From Methanomassiliicoccaceae archaeon UBA71 (GTDB lineage Archaea > Thermoplasmatota > Thermoplasmata > Methanomassiliicoccales > Methanomethylophilaceae), in assembly GCA_002504405.1 (NCBI GenBank), contig DARO01000005.1:1-64000 (forward strand): 64,000 nt of DNA, in the 5' to 3' direction. The number at the start of each line of letters is the position of its first letter. The stretch's first letter is position 1. Positions 58,201 through 64,000 of the stretch are shown piece by piece. Made by a program: the position numbers and the translations under genes. The notes beneath the pieces are model-generated. The model searched no databases and had not been told where the DNA came from. It saw only the letters and a program-made list of their open reading frames with translations.

Positions 58201-58778
58201 TGGTTCAGCTTTTCGAATTCAAGGAGACCGAGATCCCGGGGCTGATAGAGGTGACGCCTTTCAACGCCGAGGATTCCCGGGGTTGCTTCACAAAGGACTA
58301 CTCCAAAGAGGTCTTCGAAGCAAATGGCATCAAGCACGACCTGGCTGAGGTGTTCTACACTACAAGTCACAAGGGGGTCATCCGCGCCCTGCACTTCCAG
58401 AGGGAGAAGCAGCAGCCGAAGCTCGTCAGATGCATTTCGGGGCACGTCTGGGATGTGGTTGTGGACCTCAGGGTGGACAGTCCCACGTTCAAGAGGTGGC
58501 TGGCATTCGATCTCGTAGGGGCCAGGCACAACGAGATCCTGGTTCCAGCGGGGTGCGCTCACGGGTACCTTGTCCTGGAGGATTCCATAGTGTCCTACAA
58601 ATGCGCGGAGAAGTTCTACGGAGAGTTCGATGACGGTATCATATGGAACGATGCCGACCTCGCCGTCGAATGGCCCCTCGACCTGGTGGGGGGCGGCGGG
58701 GCCCTGATTCTGTCGGAAAAGGATCTGGCTCTTCAGACATTCAGGCAGTTCATGGACAAGTATGGCGGGTTCCGATGA
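58197..58778 (+). CDS. RmlC-like sugar-nucleotide 3,5-epimerase
   Basis: A 193-aa cupin enzyme: GLIEVTPFNAEDSRGCFTKD, VIRALHFQREKQQPKLVRC (catalytic His), VWDVVVDLR, VPAGCAHGYLVL and WNDADLAVEWPL. The homology is to dTDP-4-keto-rhamnose 3,5-epimerase, but its neighbours produce a CDP-sugar, so it likely inverts C3 and C5 of CDP-4-keto-6-deoxyglucose. ATG 58197 overlaps the preceding stop, ATG 58200 is one codon later. The stop overlaps glf in ATGA. Confidence 0.85.
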   Translation: MMVQLFEFKETEIPGLIEVTPFNAEDSRGCFTKDYSKEVFEANGIKHDLAEVFYTTSHKGVIRALHFQREKQQPKLVRCISGHVWDVVVDLRVDSPTFKRWLAFDLVGARHNEILVPAGCAHGYLVLEDSIVSYKCAEKFYGEFDDGIIWNDADLAVEWPLDLVGGGGALILSEKDLALQTFRQFMDKYGGFR

Positions 58779-59938
58779 GGTACACTATCGTCGGATGCGG
58801 GCTCTCGGGGGCCGTGATCGCCCGGCACCTGGCGGAATCGGGCAAGGAGGTACGCATATGGGAGAGGCGCGACCACATAGGCGGAAACATGTACGACTAC
58901 AGGGACGAGCGCGGTTTCCTCATACAGAGGTACGGCCCGCATACGTTCCACACCAACGATTCCGACCTCTATGAGTACATGTGCAGGTTCGAGGATTGGG
59001 ACGAGTACATCCTGAGATGCGGGGCAATATGGGACGGCGCCTACACACCGACACCTTTCAATTTCACGACCATAGACACATTCTTCCCTCCAGATGAGGC
59101 CGCCGAATTGAAATCCAGGATAGCCGAGAAGTATCCCGGGAGGGAGACGATTACCGTGGTGGAGGCTCTGGATGACGAAGACGACCTCATCCGCAGATAC
59201 GCGGAGTATCTGTTCGAGAAGGACTACCGTCCCTACACATCCAAGCAGTGGGGGATCCCCCCGTCCGAGATAGACCCCAGTGTGCTGAAGCGGGTTCCCA
59301 TCCGCTTCTCCTATGCAGACAGGTATTTCGACGATCTCTTCCAGGTCATGCCAAGGCACTCGTTCACATCGTTCTTCGAGCGTCTTCTGGACCATGAACG
59401 CATCTCGGTGGAGCTGGGCATTGATGCCCTGGAGCATCTGTCAGTCTCCGGCAACAGGGTCGCAATCGACGGTCTGACGGATGAGCATGTAGTGTACACG
59501 GGGGCCCTCGATGAGCTCTTCAGATACCGTTTTGGCAGGTTGCCGTACCGGTCCCTCCGTTTCAACATCATCTATCCGGATACTAGATCGTTCCAGCCCG
59601 CCCCCGTGGTCGCCTATCCCCAGGACCCGGAGGTGGTCCGCATCACGGAGTACACCAAACTTCCCGAGCAGACTGGGGAGGGCACCGTGTGCGTGGAGGA
59701 GTACTCCCAGGAATACGAGCCGGGGTCATGCGAGCCATACTACCCAGTGCTGACCGAGGCCAGCATACGTCTGCATTCCGTATACAGGGAGATGGCCGAT
59801 GCATTGGAGAACCTGTCGTACTGCGGGAGGCTTGCGGACTTCCGCTATTACAACATGGACCAGGCGCTCAGGCGTGCCCTGGACCTCGCCGAGACGCTCC
59901 GAGGTCTCGTTTCCCCAGACGCTCCTTCTTGGCCTTGA
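58775..59938 (+). CDS. glf: UDP-galactopyranose mutase (Glf)
   Basis: FAD enzyme that isomerises UDP-galactopyranose to UDP-galactofuranose. The 387-aa protein has the FAD loop YTIVGCGLSGAVIARHLAE, WERRDHIGGNMYDYRDE, YGPHTFHTND, PYTSKQWGIPPSEID, VVYTGALDELFRYRFG and the final helix with YYNMDQALRRALD. All the usual motifs are present. ATG 58775 overlaps the epimerase stop. Its 3' end overlaps the convergent GT4 gene by 71 bp. No UDP-glucose 4-epimerase is in the window. Confidence 0.93.
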   Translation: MRYTIVGCGLSGAVIARHLAESGKEVRIWERRDHIGGNMYDYRDERGFLIQRYGPHTFHTNDSDLYEYMCRFEDWDEYILRCGAIWDGAYTPTPFNFTTIDTFFPPDEAAELKSRIAEKYPGRETITVVEALDDEDDLIRRYAEYLFEKDYRPYTSKQWGIPPSEIDPSVLKRVPIRFSYADRYFDDLFQVMPRHSFTSFFERLLDHERISVELGIDALEHLSVSGNRVAIDGLTDEHVVYTGALDELFRYRFGRLPYRSLRFNIIYPDTRSFQPAPVVAYPQDPEVVRITEYTKLPEQTGEGTVCVEEYSQEYEPGSCEPYYPVLTEASIRLHSVYREMADALENLSYCGRLADFRYYNMDQALRRALDLAETLRGLVSPDAPSWP

Positions 59939-61052
59939 TAACGGATTCGTACAGCTCTTCGAGTTTCCTCGCGCTGCTCTCCTCCGAGTAGGACTTCGCC
60001 CTCTCCATGGCGGCGTCCCTGATGGACGGATCCTTCGAGATCTCCAGGGCCTCCATCACGCGTTTCGCCATGTCTTCTATCCCGCCATCGAACAGGAACC
60101 CGTTCTCCCCATCGATGATGATCTCCTTGAAAGCCCTGACGTTCGGGACAACGATGGGCACCCTGCAGGCCATAGCCTCCATCAGGCTGAGCCCCTGGGT
60201 CTCGAAGCGAGAAGCGGATACGCAAACATCCACCATCGTGTAGTACTTCGGAAGGTCGGTTCTCTCGACCATACCGATCATGTGTGCTCTGTCCGACATC
60301 CCCTCCTCTGATATTACCTGGTCGATGAACTCGGCCGCAGGTCCATCGCCGTCGATGATCAGGTGGACGTCCTCGGGAAGGAGCTTCAGGGACCTGACAA
60401 CCTCCTCCACATGCTTCTCGAACGAGAGCCTTCCGACGCACATGATGACTCTCTTGCCCACGAGGCCCATGGACTCCCTGAGGCCTTCCGGTTCCGGTAT
60501 GGGGTGGAAGATGTCAGTGTCCACGCCTGCGGTGATGATCCTGTAATCCCTCGGTTCTACGCCCTTCGCCTTGAGCTCTTCGATGATGGGTGTGGTGAAC
60601 GAAACGACGGCATCCGAATGGTTCAGCAGCGCCTTCAGATAGATCCAGGACAGACTTTCCATTATGTCAACAGGCAGTTTGACGGGGAGATAGTACTGCA
60701 GTGCATCGGTGACCATCGTCCCCATCGTGACCACATAGGGGATCTCCAGGGTATGGGCGGCGATGAACCCTTTGAGCGCCATGAGTGTCAGCCCATGGGA
60801 GTGAATCACATCGGGGTTGATTCCCTTCAGGATCTCGATTTTATTGGAGGGGTATATCGGAACATAGTATCCCTTGTAGGACGAGAAGGATGTGGCCGGG
60901 AAGTAGTAGACCCCATCAATCCTATGCTCCTCGCCGGGGTCGGGGGCCAGGATGAACACCTCGTGGCCCAGTCTTTCAAGGGACTTCTTCTCGGAATCCA
61001 CCACGAATACCATTCCGTCTATGGACGGATGGTAGCTGTCTGTAAGGAGCAC
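59868..61052 (-). CDS. Glycosyltransferase family 4
   Basis: A 394-aa GT-B enzyme: LLTDSYHPSIDGMVFVVDSE, HSHGLTLMALKG, ITAGVDTDIFHPI, CVGRLSFEKHVEEVV and SASRFETQGLSLMEAMACRV (donor site E-x7-E). It resembles archaeal glycolipid glucosyltransferases. The N-terminus would normally begin MRIVLLTDSYHP; here the first ordinary start is GTG 61052, while the upstream codons read ATT CGC ATA, with GAGGTGA just before ATT. The C-terminus is a basic tail that overlaps glf. Acts on the opposite strand from the CDP-sugar operon. Confidence 0.85.
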   Translation of the reverse strand: MLLTDSYHPSIDGMVFVVDSEKKSLERLGHEVFILAPDPGEEHRIDGVYYFPATSFSSYKGYYVPIYPSNKIEILKGINPDVIHSHGLTLMALKGFIAAHTLEIPYVVTMGTMVTDALQYYLPVKLPVDIMESLSWIYLKALLNHSDAVVSFTTPIIEELKAKGVEPRDYRIITAGVDTDIFHPIPEPEGLRESMGLVGKRVIMCVGRLSFEKHVEEVVRSLKLLPEDVHLIIDGDGPAAEFIDQVISEEGMSDRAHMIGMVERTDLPKYYTMVDVCVSASRFETQGLSLMEAMACRVPIVVPNVRAFKEIIIDGENGFLFDGGIEDMAKRVMEALEISKDPSIRDAAMERAKSYSEESSARKLEELYESVIKAKKERLGKRDLGASRRGPGHA

Positions 61053-61140
61053 TATGCGAATAACCTCACCTCGTGTTCAATGGCCTATCCGATAGGTAAA
61101 TGTTGGTATCGCCGTATCGCTGACAATGAAGCGGTCACGC

Positions 61141-61150
61141 TCTTATATCC
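61141..61150 (+). promoter_or_regulatory. TATA box of the ACT-domain gene
   Basis: TCTTATATCC is centred about 31 nt before ATG 61177, giving a leader of only a few bases. Confidence 0.4.
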
Positions 61151-61176
61151 GTATAACATGACCTTTCCTGGTAAAC

Positions 61177-61539
61177 ATGCACGTTATCTCACTCATCGTC
61201 AAAAACGAGTTCGGTGTCATGCAGAGAGTCATGGGTGAGTTCACCCGCAACAAGATCAATGTCGAAACCATCGTTGTGGGCAAGTGCGAAATCCCAGGCA
61301 AGTCCCGTATGGTTCTTTCCGTGATCAGTCATGATGCGGCGGTCACAGCCATCGGTAGGCTCCAGAAGCTGCAGGATGTTTACGATGCGGAGCTCGTTCC
61401 GGAATCGGGGCAGTCGGCATACGCGTTGCTTTCCACGTCCAACGGGAATGTCGGCGTGGTCGGGGGTTCCGACCAGGTCGAGGAGCTCATCGACCGCAGC
61501 AAACCCGATCGTTACGTCAAGGCCCTCAACGCCCTCTGA
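61177..61539 (+). CDS. ACT-domain protein, IlvH/IlvN-like
   Basis: A 120-aa protein, MHVISLIVKNEFGVMQRVMG...FTRNKINVETIVVG, the ACT domain of acetolactate synthase regulatory subunits, with RLQKLQDVYDAELV. Usual IlvH/IlvN proteins are about 160-170 aa; the second half is shortened here. It may regulate acetolactate synthase or another branched-chain enzyme; an aminotransferase gene (ilvE) begins 2.3 kb downstream. Monocistronic with its own promoter. Confidence 0.7.
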   Translation: MHVISLIVKNEFGVMQRVMGEFTRNKINVETIVVGKCEIPGKSRMVLSVISHDAAVTAIGRLQKLQDVYDAELVPESGQSAYALLSTSNGNVGVVGGSDQVEELIDRSKPDRYVKALNAL

Positions 61540-61690
61540 AAGGTTTGCGCGCATCAGAGCTCGAACCGGATGGGCCAGATGTCCGAATTCATAGGTCAAA
61601 TGTTGAAAGTAATATATAGGACGATTCCGTAGCACAGCTGTCGACAGGGATGCACATTCGATCCAATTTTAGTTTGGAACAGTGATAGGT

Positions 61691-62707
61691 ATGGGTGGGA
61701 TTCATTATCGTGCGCGCGCGCCTCTTCGCGTAGGTTTGGCTGGAGGGGGTACAGATGTTGAGCCTTACGCTTCCAAGAAGGGGGGCGCGGTCTTCAATGC
61801 CACGATCAACAGGTACGCATATTGTACGATCACGCCCACGAACGACAACATGGTGTCGGTGTATTCCACGGATTACGGAAAGTTCCAGGCATCTCTGGAC
61901 GGGGGTCCCCTCAAACTTGATGGGAACATGGATCTGGCGAAGGCAGTCGCCAACCATTTCAACATCACCGACGGGTTCAAGATGTTCCTCCAGTCGGAGG
62001 CTCCTCCGGGATCAGGACTGGGCGGGTCTTCCACAGTGATAGTCTCGATCATCGCTGCAATGTGTCAATGGCAGAACGTGAGGCTCACCAGCATGGAGAT
62101 GGCGAGGCTGGCGTACAAGCTGGAGCGTGAAGATATCGGACTGAAAGGCGGGAAGCAGGACCAGTATGCAGCTGTGTTCGGAGGCTTCAACCTAATGACT
62201 TTCAGTGACAAGGGCGTGAACATCAATCGTGTGAGGATACCGCAGGACACGATCAACGAATTCCAGTACTGCTCCCTTCTCTGCTACACGGGCACGCCGC
62301 GCGAGTCCGCAACGATAATCGAATCCCAGGTTGAGAAGTTCAATAAGGGCCAGAACGAGGAGGCCCTGGACAAGTCCAAGGACATCGCGTTTTCGATGGT
62401 TGCCGCGTTGGAGAGAGGGGATATCAACACCGTGGGCGAGCTTCTGGATGAGTCTTGGCAGTACAAGAAGCAATTCTCCAACAAGATCTCGAACCCCCAT
62501 ATAGATTCCCTGTACAACGCTGCAAAGGAAGAGGGGGCAATCGGAGGCAAAGTATCCGGTGCCGGAGGGGGCGGTTTCATGTACTTCATATGCAGATACG
62601 ACCGCAAGTACAGCGTCGCCAAGGCACTGCAGAAGATGGGGGCCAGGGTGACAGACTATATGTTCGAACCCGAAGGGGTAGTGTCCTGGAGATATCCTCA
62701 TGAATGA
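61691..62707 (+). CDS. hddA: HddA-like heptose-7-phosphate kinase (GHMP kinase)
   Basis: GHMP kinase predicted to phosphorylate D-glycero-D-manno-heptose 7-phosphate at C1. The 338-aa protein has RARAPLRVGLAGGGTDVEPY, the P-loop EAPPGSGLGGSSTVIVSII and KVSGAGGGGFMYFICR. The GGGTDVEPY start and length match HddA and related kinases. ATG 61691 is chosen; the longer frame begins with GTG 61682. It overlaps the isomerase-phosphatase gene by 8 nt, strengthening the heptose assignment. Confidence 0.85.
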   Translation: MGGIHYRARAPLRVGLAGGGTDVEPYASKKGGAVFNATINRYAYCTITPTNDNMVSVYSTDYGKFQASLDGGPLKLDGNMDLAKAVANHFNITDGFKMFLQSEAPPGSGLGGSSTVIVSIIAAMCQWQNVRLTSMEMARLAYKLEREDIGLKGGKQDQYAAVFGGFNLMTFSDKGVNINRVRIPQDTINEFQYCSLLCYTGTPRESATIIESQVEKFNKGQNEEALDKSKDIAFSMVAALERGDINTVGELLDESWQYKKQFSNKISNPHIDSLYNAAKEEGAIGGKVSGAGGGGFMYFICRYDRKYSVAKALQKMGARVTDYMFEPEGVVSWRYPHE

Positions 62708-63740
62708 CATGATCGCAGCAGAGCTCAGGAGGAGTGCAGAGACTATTTCCAACATAGATCCTGCACAGATCAGAAAAGCAGCAGACATTCTTATAGAGGC
62801 TTTCAGCAACGGCGGTCAGGCGATTTTCATGGGTAACGGTGGCTCCTCGGCGGACGCGCAGCACATCGCGGCGGAGTTCTCCGGGAGGTACATGCTGGAG
62901 CGCCCGGCGCTTCCAGGGGTCTGCTTGTCCAACATCGCTCCTGTGACCGCTATCGGCAACGACTACAGCTACGACCTTGTGTTCAAGAGGCAGATCGAGG
63001 GGATCTGCAGGAAGGGCGATGTCGTCGTGGGCATGTCGACGTCGGGCAATTCCAAGAATGTCATCCTCGCGATGGAGGCGGCCAAAGAGCGCGGTGCCAT
63101 CACCATCTCCTTCACGGGGGACGGAGGGAAGATGAGGGAGATCGCGGATCACGCGGTCATCATCCCCTCCAAGGAGACCCCCCGCATCCAGGAAGGGTAC
63201 CTCTGCGCATGCCATACGATCTGCGGCATAGTCGAGAGGGAGATGTTCGGTCAGCGAGCGGTGTTCATCGATCGCGACGACACCATAGCGAAGGACGTTC
63301 CTTACTGCGACGACCCGGATAAGTTCGTGCCGTTCGATTTCGTTCCGGCATCCATCAAGAGACTCAATGACGCAGGGTACCTCGTCATCCTGGTAACCAA
63401 CCAGTCTGGGATAGGGCGCGGGTACTTCGACGAGTCCACTCTGGAGTCTATTCACGATAAGCTCAGGTCCGTGGTCGAGTCGGGCGGAGGGCGCATAGAC
63501 GACATCTTCTACTGTCCGCACAAGCCCGAGGACAACTGTGCTTGTCGCAAGCCGGAGATAGGGATGGGGGTGTCAGCGGTGATGAAGTACGGCATCAACC
63601 CGAAGGCATCGTACATGGTGGGGGACAACGACAAGGATGTGGAATTCGGCAACCGCCTCGGATGCCGGTCCATCAAGGTGTCCGAGACGTTCACATTCGA
63701 GGATGCCGTGGACGCCATACTCGGCCATCCAGTCGAATGA
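62700..63740 (+). CDS. GmhA-GmhB fusion: sedoheptulose-7-P isomerase plus heptose bisphosphate phosphatase
   Basis: A 346-aa bifunctional protein. Residues 1-185 form a GmhA SIS domain with GNGGSSADAQH (45-55), NIAPVTAIGNDYSYD and STSGNS (113-118). Residues 186-346 form a GmhB-type HAD phosphatase with FIDRDDTIA (nucleophile Asp191), TNQSGIGRG (233-241), the zinc cysteines in CPHKPEDNCACRKP and GDNDKD (308-313). In bacteria these are separate proteins. Together with the HddA-like kinase it would take sedoheptulose-7-phosphate to heptose-1-phosphate. The catalytic D-x-D is DRD; the usual following Gly is Asp194. Confidence 0.88.
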   Translation: MNDMIAAELRRSAETISNIDPAQIRKAADILIEAFSNGGQAIFMGNGGSSADAQHIAAEFSGRYMLERPALPGVCLSNIAPVTAIGNDYSYDLVFKRQIEGICRKGDVVVGMSTSGNSKNVILAMEAAKERGAITISFTGDGGKMREIADHAVIIPSKETPRIQEGYLCACHTICGIVEREMFGQRAVFIDRDDTIAKDVPYCDDPDKFVPFDFVPASIKRLNDAGYLVILVTNQSGIGRGYFDESTLESIHDKLRSVVESGGGRIDDIFYCPHKPEDNCACRKPEIGMGVSAVMKYGINPKASYMVGDNDKDVEFGNRLGCRSIKVSETFTFEDAVDAILGHPVE

Positions 63741-63824
63741 GACGGGCAATTTGTAAATAGGCAGAGGATAGTGCACTTTCTGCGAAGGGACGGACACGTC
63801 CCCCTGACAGCCCATGGTGATTTT

Positions 63825-64000
63825 ATGGACAAGACGGAGAAGATATGGCTTAACGGAAAGCTCGTCAACTGGGAGGACGCAAAGGTTCACGTCCTTGCGC
63901 ACGCGCTGAACTATGGAACCGGCGTCTTCGAGGGCATCAGGGTCTACCATACGCCCAAGGGTCCTGCGATCTTCAGGCTCAAGGACCATGTCCAGAGGAT
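63825..64000 (+). CDS. ilvE: Branched-chain amino acid aminotransferase IlvE (5' part)
   Basis: The window ends inside this gene. The first 58 residues, MDKTEKIWLNGKLVNWEDAK...HVLAHALNYGTGVFEGIRVY, match the N-terminus of class IV aminotransferases of the IlvE group (PLP fold type IV). It makes valine, leucine and isoleucine from their keto acids. GGTGATTTT precedes the ATG. A TATA-like ATTTGTAAATAGG lies near 63750. Confidence 0.9.
   Translation, partial: MDKTEKIWLNGKLVNWEDAKVHVLAHALNYGTGVFEGIRVYHTPKGPAIFRLKDHVQR

Noticed and set aside
1..64000. CRISPR arrays, insertion sequences, integrases, tRNA or rRNA genes
   Set aside because: Looked for regular repeats, transposase motifs and tRNA-like TTCGANNC/cloverleaf patterns; none found that I could support by eye.

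Overview
The window is archaeal chromosome, GC-rich (roughly 55-60% by eye). TFB, Spt5, SecE, DNA polymerase D small subunit, PriL, Gar1, tRNA-intron endonuclease, Cdc48, split GMP synthase, phosphopantoate-beta-alanine ligase and archaeal L10/L12 place it in the Euryarchaeota. The best guess is Thermoplasmatota, order Methanomassiliicoccales (perhaps Methanomethylophilaceae). The support is gene content plus strong avoidance of TAG: of about 65 genes only one ends in TAG, as expected where TAG encodes pyrrolysine. No methanogenesis or Pyl gene lies in the window, so the order is an inference.

1-33 kb is mostly housekeeping. It holds a hairpin-rich non-coding stretch (61-344), polymerase D small subunit, a heat-shock operon (HSR1-like regulator, Cdc48, Hsp20), TrpB2, a broken nitroreductase, EndA, TFB-Gar1, PurE with two adjacent GMP synthase B subunits and the glutaminase subunit, SecE-Spt5-L11 separated by an inserted gene from L1-L10-L12, a ribbon-helix-helix plus FtsZ-like pair, TrmJ, pantothenate and SAH recycling genes, an archaetidylinositol-phosphate synthase-like gene, PriL and a radical SAM protein.

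33-63.7 kb is mainly a surface-glycan region interrupted by a few housekeeping genes (malic enzyme, zinc ribbon plus EF-1beta, an ACT-domain protein). It contains two paralogous membrane acyltransferases, LicD, a mirror-image module (secreted protein, membrane glycosyltransferase, flippase, membrane glycosyltransferase, secreted protein), a TarI/IspD-like cytidylyltransferase, two SIS-domain sugar isomerase paralogues with complementary active-site losses, phosphohexomutase, dolichol-phosphate-sugar synthase, nucleotidyltransferase, several GT2/GT4 enzymes, an overlapping CDP-deoxyhexose/galactofuranose operon, and heptose genes (HddA-like kinase and a GmhA-GmhB fusion). The window ends inside ilvE.

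Together the glycan genes would make GDP-mannose or GDP-heptose, a CDP-6-deoxyhexose, UDP-galactofuranose and a CDP-polyol-like donor, build a lipid-linked glycan and flip it across the membrane. Many genes have a TATA box centred 25-29 nt before the start codon, which suggests leaderless transcripts. Many transcription units end in strong GC-rich hairpins.
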